Assembly: GCA_011037195.1 (NCBI GenBank)
Contig: JAAEAF010014702.1
Coordinates: 93,055 to 157,054 of the forward strand
DNA length: 64,000 bases
Origin: Triatoma infestans
Taxonomy: Eukaryota > Arthropoda > Insecta > Hemiptera > Reduviidae
Direction of reading: 5' to 3'
Positions 33,984 through 45,512 of this stretch are shown here, piece by piece. The notes under the pieces were generated by a model, which was given only the letters and a program-made list of their open reading frames with translations, had not been told where the DNA came from and searched no databases. The translations under genes and the position numbers were made by a program. How positions within the stretch are numbered: the stretch's first letter is position 1; each line of letters begins with the position of its first letter.

Positions 33984-36779
33984 CAACTTTCACAACAACT
34001 ATCGCACAAAGAAAAAACACAATTACAAGCCTTTGAACAACAATTACGCCAGAAACTTACTCATCTCTCTCCACAACAAGCAGACAATGTTGTTGAAACA
34101 TTCTCTCCATTTTATGACACATGCACACATGATAAAGACTACAAAACCAAATTTACAGATATAACACACCACATAGACACACAAAATCATCCTCCTGTAC
34201 ACAAATACACAAATTATCACACTCAGTAGCCCCAATACTAAAAGCTCTCATACAGGATAATCTGGATAGAAGAATAATTGAACCGAGTACTAGTAACTGG
34301 GCTCATCCGGTAATTCTGGTAAGAAGAAGTCTGCGGATCAGACAAAAGTCGATCCAAACGACATAACCCAGTTACGAAAACAGTACTGGTACGTGGTTGA
34401 TCTGCGTAAATTAAACGCAATGCCAACATCTGAAATTTATCCTCTTCCAGACATCCAATACATTTTATCCACATTACACGATACAACATACTTCACAACA
34501 CTCGACATATCAAACGCATTTCATTCCATTAGACTTGACAAATCATCACAAGACAAAACTGCATTCATCACACAATTCGGTACATACAAATTCCTTAATC
34601 TTCCATTCGGATTAAAGAATGCACTAGCATTCTTGATAACAGGAACTATCCTGTTATCAAAGACAAATGGACAAAATTTTAACAGGATCCATGGGTGCCA
34701 TATCCATACATTCATACACGACTATTAATCTTTCACGGCAAAACATTTCATGATTACTTAACATCCATACAAAAAATTCTCACAAAATTGCAGCAGGGCA
34801 ATATTTATATAGACCTAAATAAATGCTCCTTTTTCAAAGAGGATTGCAAATAATTGGGCTATTCATTGAGCAAAAAAGGCATTTCCCCAGATCATGATAA
34901 ATAAAAGCAGTAGAAAACTATCCGATTCCAAAAAAATTAAAAGATGTTAGGGCATTTCTAGGATTTATAGGTTATTACCGCAAATTTATATATAATTTTG
35001 CAGCAATTGCCAAGCCCTTAACAGATTTAACAAAGAAAAATATTAAGTTTGTATGGTCTCCTCAATGCACATCGGCATTTCAAATTCTAAAACAAAAATG
35101 AATTTCTCCACCCATTCTGGCATATCCGAATTATCAATATGAATTCATTTTAACAACCGATGCTAGGAACGTTAGCATTTCAGCAATTTTGAGCCAACAG
35201 ATAAATGGTGAAGAGCGTCCCATAGTTTTTTCTTCGCGAGTACTGCGGATACCGAGTTCAAACTTTGTACCACAGAGAGAGAATTGTTAGCAAACTGGCT
35301 GCAAACAGTATCGTCAGATAATTTACGGGAACAGGTTTAAAATAATTACGGACCACTCAGCTCTACAGTGGCTCAAGAATCTAAAAGACTCTCATTCCAA
35401 ATTATATAGATGGTCGCTTAAATTAAGCGAATAAGATTTTTACATTGAGCATAGCTCTGGAAAAAATATCGCGCATGCTGATGCTTTCAGTCGTTATATA
35501 GGCTGCATCAGTACTGACCAGACAGCTGATGATGAGTATTATCCGACCATAGATTTATTTGAGATTGCTCAACAACAAGCTGACGATCCAGTATGTCAAC
35601 AATTAAGAAATTCAAAAAATTACAAAATTAATGATCAAGGCCTCTTAGCTACAGTTTCGGACAATTGCATTTTAGTACCGTCGGGGTTGCGTGATACAAT
35701 TTCTACGTCTTTATCATGACAATCCGTTATCAGCACATTATGGGAGGCAGAAAACGTATGAACATATAAAAACACAATTTACGTGGCCAAACATCTCTAA
35801 TGATGTACAAAAATACGTTCAAACCTGTTATAGCTTTGCCACAAGGAAATCAAAGATTCCTATAAGCCAGCTTTAGGTACATTCAGTGAGCCAAAAAAGT
35901 CTGGCAAGCCATGATGCATATGTGAACAGCGATACAAGTGAAGAATATAAATATATATTAACGATAATTTGTCAATATTCACGCTATTCCCATGACAAAC
36001 CAAAAAGCTGAAACCCTTGCACAAATTATTGTTAACAATTCATTCACCAGATACAGGACGCCTAAATATCTTCTTACAGATCTGGGTACGAACTTTACAT
36101 CCACAATTATTATACTCCAGATCTGTGAGCAACTAAAAATTAAAAAAGTGTGCACAACGCCATATCATCTGGCTTCTAATGGTCGTCTACAGCGGGTGCA
36201 TAGAGATATTGCCAACAATTTATCGCACTATGTGCAAACTGATAAAAATTGGCACAAATATCTACCACTAGTCAAAGCGGCCCACAATTCCACTAATAAC
36301 GTTTCCACAAATTATACTCCCTATGAAATTGTTTTTGGAACGAAATTTCAATTTTCCTGGCTTCTGAACTATCAGGAGAAAAATTTACAAAATTTTAATA
36401 TACACACCAAATCTCTCTACGACAAAATACAACAAGTCAGAAAACAGGTCAAATTAAAAACGAAAAAGCCAAGTTAACAAGAGAAAAATATTATAACAAA
36501 AATGTTTCAAAAGAAAAACTAAATGTAGGTGACCACGTTTATTTAAAAACATTCACATCCACGGGGAAATTCATGAAAAAATTCCATGGCCCTTATCAAA
36601 TTCATAAAATATTTCCAAACCACACAGCTTCCATAACTCTCCATAACAATGATAAAAAATTGGTATACCTCAGCAAGCTGAAAAAGGCCCACATTAGAGG
36701 TCAATTAAAATCGCATGCCATGACCCTGAGGCCGAGAAAAAAAAAATTAAAAAAGAAAAAGCACATTTCTCAAAAATAA
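33984..36779 (+). pseudogene. Degenerate Ty3/gypsy retrotransposon pol (RT, RNase H, integrase)
   Basis: Order of domains: end of protease and RT N-terminus (about 34020-34340, IIEPSTSNWAHPVILVRR), RT fingers/palm (34390-34640, TLDISNAFHSIRLD, FGTYKFLNLPFGL), and RT tail with LKDVRAFLGFIGYYRKF (about 34940). RNase H follows (35140-35490, FILTTDARN; HADAFSRY), then the integrase H-x-H region (35715 on), the integrase core (35990-36280), and a basic C-terminus to 36779. It is broken by many stops and frame changes. The RT active-site pair of Asp is replaced (YIHTRLLIF near 34709-34732). In the integrase the first Asp position reads Cys (near 35970), the second is kept (TDLGTNF, 36079-36081), and the Glu reads Gln (36190-36192). 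One zinc-binding Cys is Phe (near 35825). No env or paired LTRs were recognised. Confidence 0.93.
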
Positions 36780-38229
36780 AGAAATAAAATTTTAAACAAA
36801 ATCTCCTGGTGTTGGGAGGAGAGAATTTCATTCTTATCTAGTCCAAGGAATTCAGGATTTCAAACAAAAATTTATCCTTCATGTGCTAAGAATAACATAA
36901 TTTTTTTATAAATACTAATTTAATAATTTCAGGTCTACGATTTCAACAAATTATTTAAATGCCAGCTTCTAATGTGACTTTCAATTCAGCTTCAAGGCAA
37001 ATAAATTAGGCTAACGACCCCACAGACAAGCCGAAATCTATTCAACCAATGGCCTTTCCAAACCTTTACAAGAAGTGATTGTCTACACAGTACAAAGGAG
37101 GTCAACTTTATAATGAATTTCCAAATTTATAAGAAGTTTTTAGGCCAGAAACAATGTGAACACCTTTCACTGTACTTTGCCAGATACCAGTGACAATGAA
37201 TAAAACGTACAAAGGTTTTCTCTACAAACAAGCCGAATAACAGTCCTGCTAACCCTATACAAGAATTGATTGAATAGCAGGTAATAAATTTTGTTAATCC
37301 TTTAAGTATTGTTAATATTTAATAATATATATTTAACCCTCACTATTAATCTTTTATTTAACTAAGTATGATTTTCTTTAACAACATCATTGTTATGTAC
37401 ATTTTTTTCTCTCTCACGACCTTTTAGCAACTTCGAATTATCTAGGAAGGAAATGTTAAACAATTAAAACAATCAATTAACCGACGATACTACGAAATCT
37501 GCAGACATCGTTCCATGCTTCGAAAATTTAAATTATTTATGTGCACATCATCGATACACATGAGTTCATTCCCAGACCCTTTGCAATTGCTCCTTTGCCA
37601 CGAAATTGCGCAAAAATTCCTTACTCCTACAAGCTATATTCCTGCTCGCTTAGCTCTAGATTTAAACTTTAATCAATAAGCAACAATTATAAAATCTATT
37701 ATCGTAAAATCTATTATCAATGATATGAATAATAAATTAAAATAAAACAGCTATCAACGATAACAATGATACTACATGCGAAAATTAATTAATTTAAATC
37801 GACGAAAAAAAAAATCACAAACATTAATAAAATAATAATAATGGCCTAAAAATTTAAACTATTAAAAACAAAACAAATCGAATCATTGCACGTTGATTCA
37901 CTTTAGGAAAGCTTCATACAATTTAAAACTTAGATTATATTAAGAAACATTAAAACAAACATTTCTAAAGAAGGAATTTAGAATAAACAAATCGAATCAT
38001 TGCATTTTGATTCACAGTAGGGAAATTTCAGGATCACTTTGATTTAACCAACATACAATGGACTTTGAGGATCATCGTCAAATGGGAGAATACATACTGA
38101 CTCTCCTCATTAACTGGGATGAATACATAATTACATAATGTTCATTAACTGGGCTTACATGACATCGTCATTGACTTGACAAAAATTCGTCGACCAAAAT
38201 GCTGCACTAGTTCAATTTTTTTACCTTCA
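36780..38229. other. Non-coding, possibly the 3' part of the gypsy element
   Basis: ATCTCCTGGTGTTGGGAGGA follows the pol stop, but no LTR pair is evident. A near-exact repeat, CAAATCGAATCATTGCA plus TTGATTCAC, occurs at about 37873 and 37988. Confidence 0.4.
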
Positions 38230-39811
38230 TACCTTATTTACTACTATTTATTTTTATTTTTTTTATTTATAAACTGTTTTATACACAATTGTACATACAG
38301 TGAGGAGTTTGACCTGCAATAATTATATATTCTAATACCATAGAGGCATAGAGAACTGAAAACAAAAAAAAGAAAATAAACAACTAAGTGAAGTATATAT
38401 ATACAATAAACAAGAGTTGAGAATAATATCGATTAAAATAATACAATTTAAAATAATTTCTAATTTAAAAATGTTTAAAGAAATAGAGCTCTTAGCCTGA
38501 TTGCACAAATTATAAAAAAGTAAACATTGCTGAACTGTTCTTTATTTGATCGACACAAAATAAGATTCAAATTAGCAAGACTATTACTCAAGTATTTCTC
38601 TCTGAATAAACTATACAACGGACAAACAAAAAATACATGCTCTAACGTTTCTAGCGAATCTAAATTACATAACTTACATTTTTCTGTAAAATTTATAATA
38701 TGTTTAGTTTTATTGAAATAAATAGTGCATTCATTTATAGAAGAAATACGGAGTTGGCTAATAATTCTAAGTATATGGAAGGATGAATCTGAGTGTAAAT
38801 ATGATTGATTTTCATAAAAATTAATCTGATAGAGATTAGTATATGATGTATTCTGTAATCTAGACAAATCCAGCTCAATTAAATTGCTTTGAAATTTCTT
38901 TAATATTTCTTTTTTAAATTTAATAATTTCACTTACATCTTGAGATTGCCACAATGAGTCATAACCTATCTCAGAAATTAACTGCTTTAATTGACCCGCC
39001 CAATTATACCGTATGTCACAGCCATTTTTCTCTAAAAACAATAACCTGTTAAAACAAAGTTTTGGCAGCCTGTTGTTATTCATTTTTAATATTTTTATCC
39101 ACCAATTAAGGGCGGCTTTAAATACATTAAATTCTAATTTAATTCTTGCCGTTTCTAGACGTAAGATATAATTTGGAGTCTTTCTTGGCCAATATAAAAC
39201 AGATTTGAAAAATTTCGATTGCACAATCTCAATTTCATCTGTATATCTCAAGGCCCAGGTTTCACAACAGTATAACAGAACAGACTTAATAATGGAGTCA
39301 AAGAGTTTATTCTGGGCTATCCATGAGCTTTTTTAAATATATTTTTGACAACTCCAAACACTACAGTAGCTTTACTGATCATATCTTTAGAAGCTAAGCT
39401 AAAGAGGCCAGAGTTTGAGAATATTAATCCTAAGTAGCGAAACGAATTAAGAACCTCTACTGGGTGATTATTGTAAAACAGCCGCTGCTTTGAAGATCGA
39501 CCATGACTTCTTTTGAAAATAACAGATTTTGTCTTTTCGATATTCACTTCTAGACTGCTAGCTTTACAGTATTTTTCAAATACATTTAATTTTCTTTGAG
39601 CGTCCACCAGTGTATTCGACAAAAGTACAGTATCATCTGCGTATAGTAGAGATGTTAACCCATTTACACAATCTATACTAACTGTATCACAATTATTAAT
39701 TAATAAAAAATTTTCCAGATCGTTTAAAAAGATCGAGAAAAGCGTTGGTGATAATGTATCGCCTTGCAGCAACCCTTTAGTAACGCTCACTTCATCAGAG
39801 TATTGTCCCAT
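38230..39811 (-). pseudogene. LINE reverse transcriptase C-terminal half, one frameshift
   Basis: The minus-strand frame 39811-39317 holds RT palm motifs GLLQGDTLSPTLFSIFLNDL and LLYADDTVLLS with an intact YADD (39643-39632), then LEVNIEKTKSVIF and FRYLGLIFSNSGL. Near 39315-39340, beside an A-run, the frame shifts. It then continues SWIAQNKLFDSIIKSVLLYC ... ALRYTDEIE down to a stop at 38475. The end carries a C-terminal Cys/His finger, CKLCNLDSLETLEHVFFVC. There is no RNase H. The 5' end is truncated at about 39812, and the AT-rich 3' UTR runs to about 38230. With only one frame break it is the best-kept RT in the window. The clade is not assigned. Confidence 0.9.
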
Positions 39812-40749
39812 ACTACCTTCTTTACTACTAATTACGATTCAATATTTAATCTATTATCTGCTTCTTTACTAACTACTTCTCCTCTTTAAATACTTTCCGC
39901 TAACCTTATTTTTTTTTAATATTCCCTTGTTTATATCCCTGTGTTCCTATATTTTTATTAATTATATAAAATACACTCACAAAAGTAATTATCATTCCTA
40001 GATGGATAAATATTAAGTGTAAATAGATGTGAGTGTATAATTCGAAAAATATATATATAGTAAATTAATATGTTAATTATAATCATTAATTATTAAGCTA
40101 ACATATACAGCAGTTATACTAATAAATAAATGTATCCAATTGAATGTTATTATTCTTTTATGACAGTAATTAAGTAAACAAAATATATTTCTTTTTCTTC
40201 ATTGTAATTGTTATCAATAATTTTTTTTCTCAATATTACAAACTATCAAAACCACTTAATAATTACTAGCGTTACATGTAAATAGATAGAAATAAGAAAT
40301 AATAATAATAATAATATATTTGAACTTTAAATAATGTATTCAATTGAAAATAAGTTTTTTTCTTCCAATATCATGTTAATTAAATTCATTATAAATAAAA
40401 ATTGAAATGATTCAAACATAAAAGAATATAATTCAATGTAACAAATGAATATTTTTCAAACAAAAAAACAATATTATTTAATATTTTCAATGTTAATGAT
40501 TGAAACATAAAAGAAAATAATTTAATTTAAAATGTAAAAAAAATTTTCAATATTTTTTTATATCAATTTTTTTTGCAAACTAAAGACAATTTTCATTATC
40601 TATTTATTCTAAATGATTCAGTTATGCTAAATTTCTTTTTTTATGATTGAAAATACTTGTATATTTTTTATTACTGCCATGGACTACAAATTCATAAATT
40701 CATTCTGTTCCTCTTTCTCCTTCGTTTTAAAATGACACAAGAAGACATC
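39812..40749. other. Very AT-rich, no gene recognised
   Basis: TAA and AAT runs (for example about 40300-40316), no coding signal. Confidence 0.45.
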
Positions 40750-41000
40750 ATTATCGCTAGCTTCAACATCACTAGCTACCTTGCAACATCACCATCGCTA
40801 GCTTTCAGCATCCTTAGCTAGCTCTCAACGAGGTCATCACTAGCTGCTACAGCAGAGCTAGCTTTCAGCATCCTTAGCTAGCTTTCAACATCACTGGCTA
40901 GCTCGCAACAGCTTCATCACTAACTTTCTGCATCAAAGGCTAGTCTCCATCAACGTAGCTAGTTTAAACAACCCAGGCTAGCTGCAACAAACTCGTAGCC
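40750..41000 (+). repeat. Degenerate GCTAGC-rich array
   Basis: CTAGC occurs more than a dozen times. GCTTTCAGCATCCTTAGCTA is repeated exactly 60 bases apart (40801 and 40861). CATCAC(T/C) and CAACA words are interspersed. Confidence 0.85.
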
Positions 41001-41080
41001 AAACCAGATGTGCTGCACACATACACTCATCCGCACGCTCAAATTTTTCACACATGAAAAATTTCTTCAGGAGAGGGGAT

Positions 41081-41140
41081 GGAGAAACAGCAAAGAGAGT
41101 AAAGGAGAAACAGCAAAGAGAGTAAAGGAGAAACAAAACC
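41081..41140 (+). repeat. 23-bp tandem repeat, two units plus partial
   Basis: Unit GGAGAAACAGCAAAGAGAGT plus AAA, at 41081 and 41104; a partial third begins at 41127. Confidence 0.95.
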
Positions 41141-41169
41141 CAAAATCACTCTCTCGGACTGGAGTGGGA

Positions 41170-41402
41170 GAAACTGTATAAATATAGCGACGGACAATCC
41201 ATATAAAAACACAGCTGAGAATTCAGTTCAATCGCTAGGTGTTATTACTCTAACCACCCTACCTTAAACATTCATCCAATGTAAAGTCCAGGCAGTCTGT
41301 CTCTATTTATTAATATATTATTAACCAGTATTAACCTAGTCTTCTTCTTAATTCATCAACCACACAAATTCTCTCCACCCTACAACCATTATAATCCCGA
41401 AC
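41170..41402 (+). promoter_or_regulatory. Possible LTR-type promoter segment
   Basis: TATA-like boxes TATAAATATA (41177) and CATATAAAAACAC (about 41202) precede TTCAGTTCAATCGCTAGGTG, a CT-rich stretch and an AT-rich end. ...CCCGAACA|TGGTTCG resembles an LTR end followed by a TGG primer-binding site. No partner LTR was found, so this could equally be unrelated DNA downstream of the alkaline phosphatase exon. Confidence 0.25.
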
Positions 41403-41604
41403 ATGGTTCGATTAGGAGAACTATGTAATGTATCGTTTTTGAATTTCGCTTCTTTCAAGATGATCTGGGTTCAGATTTTCCAAGCATTTTCATTTAAATG
41501 AATAAACTAAATAAAATTCATCAAATGAAACGTTTACTTAGAGCTGTAAAGTCAGAACAATGAATTTACGAACAATTAATATTATAAACAAAACAATCAC
41601 TTAC

Positions 41605-41783
41605 ATTAATATTTCTGCCAGGTTCATCTTCGACCAGTTGACGGGCAATATCCTTACAAGATCTTCTAGATAGTGGTGGTATTTTAGCATCATCTTCCCA
41701 ATAACGAGATGCAGAATGTGCGTATGCAGCTGCAGGTGTTGCATGTGTGACCCTGGTGTTTGTAACAAGGCCGGTTGCTTTAC
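41605..41783 (-). CDS. Alkaline phosphatase, internal exon (downstream of the two)
   Basis: The minus strand reads (G)KATGLVTNTRVTHATPAAAY, then AHSASRYWEDDAKIPPLSRR and SCKDIARQLVEDEPGRNIN. This matches the alkaline phosphatase segment after the phosphoserine loop, which normally has the form G(K)S.G.VT.TRVTHATPA..YAH...R.W. The His-Ala-Thr of the magnesium-site region is present. The acceptor is ...TTATAG|GTAAAG and the donor AAT|GTAAGTG. Phase 1 at the start fits the preceding exon exactly, and it ends in phase 0. The enzyme family hydrolyses phosphate monoesters; in insects it is often membrane-anchored in gut. Later exons (zinc-site Asp/His) are not found in the window. Confidence 0.93.
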
Positions 41784-41861
41784 CTATAATACATAAATAA
41801 TTAGTTTTGGTACTTCGTAAAATTATAATGAATTTGATCTGGGTATTGTATTAGGATCTAC

Positions 41862-42036
41862 CTTCATGTTGTGCCCAGTCAATCAGTGAATCAACTCTGG
41901 ATTTGAAACTGGAAGCACAATTGCCAAATCTTCCATTTACATCCAATCCAACTGTTTCAAAGTTTGCTTTAACTCCGCAAAGCAACGCTGTTGCACAGGC
42001 AGATGATTCACCAATTTGTGCGTCTAAATTGTAGGT
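41862..42036 (-). CDS. Alkaline phosphatase, internal exon with phosphoserine loop
   Basis: The minus strand reads TYNLDAQIGESSACATALLC, then GVKANFETVGLDVNGRFGNC and ASSFKSRVDSLIDWAQHEG, between acceptor TTACAG|ACC and donor GAAG|GTAGAT. It aligns with the alkaline phosphatase TYN.DAQ.(P)DSA..ATA(Y)LCGVK segment. The nucleophilic Ser is kept, but the residue before it is Glu, where the family signature has Asp, and the third residue after it is Cys where G/A/S/T is usual. The frame is open and splicing is intact, so this looks like an expressed but diverged paralogue rather than a pseudogene. Upstream exons with the N-terminal metal-binding DGMG motif were not seen on the minus strand up to 64000. 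Confidence 0.93.
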
Positions 42037-42149
42037 CTGTAACATATACAATCATATGTATACAGGTTGTAATTTATAAATGAATACTGAAAATTACAAA
42101 ACTGGGATTTTATCTGCTGTAACATGCTTATTTTTATAGCATCTGATTA

Positions 42150-42545
42150 GTTTCAGACTTGCATCCATTGTCAGAGGAAGTCCAACCAAGTTCGTGTAGA
42201 GAGTTGACTTTAATTTGGGTTTCAGGCACCATACTAGTTGAATGTGTGAGGAGGTTATATGGTTATGATAGCATATCCGAACGTTTATAATAACGAAATG
42301 TAATTATAATTAGATATTAATCATATTAATTAATTATAATTAGCATCTTTGGATGAGTAATTAAAATTACTTCTTTTAATGGTGTCATGTGATGTAGATG
42401 TGCTCTTTGATTTGTCATGGTATTTTTAAAATTCGGGGAAAGGACGATTTAAGGGCGAACATAGATAGCCCCTTAGGTCAAATCAACTCTTTGCACGAAC
42501 TTGATTGCCTTACCTCTGACGATGGATAAAAATCTGAAGGTCAGT
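42150..42545. repeat. Inverted repeat pair in or near the alkaline phosphatase intron
   Basis: Reverse-complemented 42155-42225 (GTCAACTCTCTACACGAACT, TCCTCTGACAATGGATG, TCTGAAAC) matches 42480-42545 (AATCAACTCTTTGCACGAAC, ACCTCTGACGATGGATAAA, TCTGAAGG). A related sequence lies on the minus strand at 58924-58980. The axis region is AT-rich. Confidence 0.7.
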
Positions 42546-43669
42546 ACCTACAAAAATAAGGCTGCAAGATATTATTCAGCATTGCAGACATTGAGAAATA
42601 GCGCAAATTGAGTAACATATAGTCAATTTTTGACTCCAGTACTGTTCTACATACTCAATACAGACTGAATATGGGAAATATGCGCCATACGGAGTTGCGA
42701 TACATAATTACGCTCGAAACTGTTACCGAACAGCTTGTACAAGACGGGTTATAAGCAGGTGAAAATTTTCCTTTTAGTTTTTTGCTGTCGACTGACCGAA
42801 GTTATCTCTGCATGATTGGGACAAAAAAGAAATATGTTTATGTGATCCGTAGTGAATTACGAATTGATAAATTAGGACGTAATTGTGTTGAGTGTTTTTT
42901 GTAATAATGGAGGTAGTGATATTAACTGAACAGATAAGGAGGCCGCTAGAATGCGCTGGTATTGTTCATAAATTGATATGTTACTTAGTGCTGCTATTAT
43001 ATAATGTGCTGATGTTTGTTTATATGTGTATAGTGGTTAGGGTAGTATATAGAAAGGAAGTGAAAATGCTCGGTAACGATATTTGATGAGAATACATTAA
43101 TTATAGTTATGGAGCCTGATGAAACTTGTTCAGTTAGAAGGCGGTACTTGGGTAGGTTATAGAAGCAGTGCCAGAAGCGAGTGTATATACGTAAGTTTTG
43201 GCAGATAGGTAGCACTAGTTTAAACACTATATCTACTACCCCACCAATGCACACAATCTATTTTCACACACACACACACACACTCGTACAAGTAAGTATT
43301 TGTTGTTATGGAGGTGTTTATGTTTGATAATATTTGAAACATAACCAAGGTTGGCAAACCTGACTGTGTGTGCGTGTGTATGTATGTATGTAATTTGATC
43401 ATATTAAACCCTTTCCACTTCTCCTACAACTTCTGTAAATTTAACTTAATTTTGCTAGCGTGCACAAACACACAACCAACATAAACAGACCTACAAACGC
43501 ACCACTCATCAACAAACTTCACCACTTATCTATCAACCGTTGAGTCATTAAATTTAATATGTGATTTATAATTAATTAGGAAACATTAAATATTTGTTAA
43601 TATTAAGGCAGTGTAAACAAGATCATGGTAAAAGAAAAAAAAAGTAATACAATCAGTCTCATCATGATC
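42546..43669. other. Unassigned; CA microsatellite
   Basis: CA run at about 43265-43283. No coding signal that I can support. Confidence 0.4.
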
Positions 43670-43945
43670 TTTTAGGTGTCCGCGGCTATTTTCATGAAAG
43701 ACACCTGAGTTTCCGGATTGACACCGCGTCAGCGGTTTATTACAAGCCGTCGTTTCACCCATATTGCATTGATCCTCTTCAGGCTCACTCCAGCAATGGA
43801 TTGCAATGGGCCCCTTGATTACACCAAGCTCCATTAGCTTTCAAGATGTGACGACCTTGAAGTTGCTCATTGCAATATGAACGAAACTTCGGTTTCTAGC
43901 AAACCATTGAAGCGGTCTCAATCTGGACACTCAAGTGTTTATCAG
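43670..43945. repeat. Inverted repeat pair, Penelope-type terminal region
   Basis: The reverse complement of 43675-43785 contains CCTGAAGAGGATCAATGCAA, TATGGGTGAAACGACGG, AAACCGCTGACGCGGTGTCA and CTCAGGTGTCTTTCATG. It matches 43853-43945: CCTTGAAGTTGCTCATTGCA, AACGAAACTTCGG, CATTGAAGCGGTCTCAATCT, CACTCAAGTGTTTATC. Each copy has the CTGAAG-stem-GAAAC type core. It is followed on the plus strand by a GIY-YIG-like remnant. Confidence 0.75.
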
Positions 43946-44168
43946 TTATTATCGTTTCAAAATTTTGGTTTGGGTATCTGTATGTTTTGATGTGTGGTTG
44001 TATGTTTGTAACGTATTGGAGCATAATTATGTATAAATTCACTACATTGTTACGTGAACAGTACAAAAAGTAAGTAACTTCTTAACAGGGGAAACAAACA
44101 CAAAAGAAAGTCGGAAATCTGAGAGCAAGTCACAAGATCAACATGAAAAGTTATCCCTGAAGAGCTAA

Positions 44169-44440
44169 ACCAAAAAGTCAAAACGTGGTGCCATCGCAAA
44201 GGAGAAGTCAGCCTTCGCAGATCATTCGTCTACAACTGGGAGTGCGATAAATTTTGAAGACACCAATTAAATCCTTACCCAAGTAGGCAATTATTACGAA
44301 CGTGTCCTAAGAGAGGCAGTGGAAATTGAGAAAGAGGAACGCTATCTACAGAGATACGATGGACTCCGCCTAAACAGAACATGGCTCCCCTGCTCCGGGA
44401 AAGGAGAGAAAAATCAAGGAATAAAACGTTTTAATGTTTT
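44169..44440 (+). pseudogene. Penelope-like element C-terminal (GIY-YIG region) remnant
   Basis: The frame reads GAIAKEKSAFADHSSTTGSA INFEDTN, a TAA at 44268-44270, then ILTQVGNYYERVLREAVEIE KEERYLQRYDGLRLNRTWLP. The pattern (A.H...TGH.INFEDT.IL......R..REA.EI......NRD.GL.L...W.P) is what follows the GIY-YIG endonuclease core in Penelope-like retroelements of insects. The usual TGH reads TGS, and ANRD/NRD reads QRY. The upstream GIY-YIG core itself was not recognised. Confidence 0.62.
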
Positions 44441-44486
44441 ACCGGAGCAGAACAAGGTTAAAACTTTGACAGCAGGGCACCAGTTA

Positions 44487-45051
44487 GCTTTCAAAGTTTA
44501 AAGGAAATCGTTATAGTCGATTACAATAAAATTACAAAAATCTCAAAAACCTATACTGTACAATAAATTTGGAATCCTAAAATAATATATACAGGTATTG
44601 GAACCATATATTATACTGAGAGGATTTATTAAAGAGAAGCTTAACGTTACTGTTCCCCCTCTCAAACCTTGCAAAAAATCAATTTTGCCGGGAAAATGTT
44701 ATAGATCAAAATGATAGACATTCAGGTGTGTAGATAGTGCCGAAGTTTAAAGAAAATCGTAGGAGCTGAAACAAATAACATTCAGTAAAGTCGCCCTTTC
44801 GGTAGATAGATTTTCCCCGAAATCTTCGTGTCAGATGCGGTGTTAGTACCCAAATGTACGGACCAAGTTTGAGCTTCCTGCGACTTTTTATTTTTGAAAT
44901 ATTTTGTTCACACACACACGCAATATAGACCATTCAATAAAAACATTTTTTCGTACTCACGGAAACTCGAAACATGTATTTCCGGTGAAAACTCAATTTC
45001 GAAAATGTGACACGGATCACTATACTTACCCCTTCTAACAATGATAAAGTA
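44487..45051 (+). repeat. Dispersed family, 5'-truncated copy with end B
   Basis: AAAGTTTAAAGGAAATCGTT begins the interior. TGTTCCCCCTCTCAAACC, GATTTTCCCCGAAATCTTCG and a short CA tract (about 44908-44922) follow. GTGACACGGATCACTATACT plus a weak final hairpin ends it. Confidence 0.82.
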
Positions 45052-45329
45052 AGAAAGGAAGAGTGGATAATCTTTAAAATGTATATTTAGAGAATCTAGT
45101 TTCTAAAATCAAAGAAAATGGAATTATAAATATTATATGTAAATAATTCGGAAAGTTTCAATTCACTGGACAATTTCATTTATCCGGAAATATCTTTTGG
45201 TTATTTACATTTCAAAGTTTTTATGTTGTTGTTATGTAAACTTCCTGTTACTATAGCAATGAGTTGATAATGCGATTGTGTAAAATTTTTCAAAAATGTT
45301 TTTGAATGTTGTGTGTAAAAAAAAACATC

Positions 45330-45512
45330 TCATCAGCCACCATCGAAATCTTCGTGTGCCAGATGAAACACTTTGTTAAAACACACACACACCAACTGAC
45401 ACATATAGACCAATCGCTAAAAACAATTTATTTCGTACTCAGGAGGACCTGAAACACTCAATTTCAAAAATTTGACGCGTTCATTATCCTTTCTCTCGCT
45501 AGGAAAAAAAAA
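45330..45512 (+). repeat. Dispersed family, 3'-end fragment
   Basis: CATCGAAATCTTCGTGTGCC, a CA run at 45382-45391, and TTTGACGCGTTCATTATCC then TCTCTCGCTAGG form a decayed end B. Confidence 0.7.
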
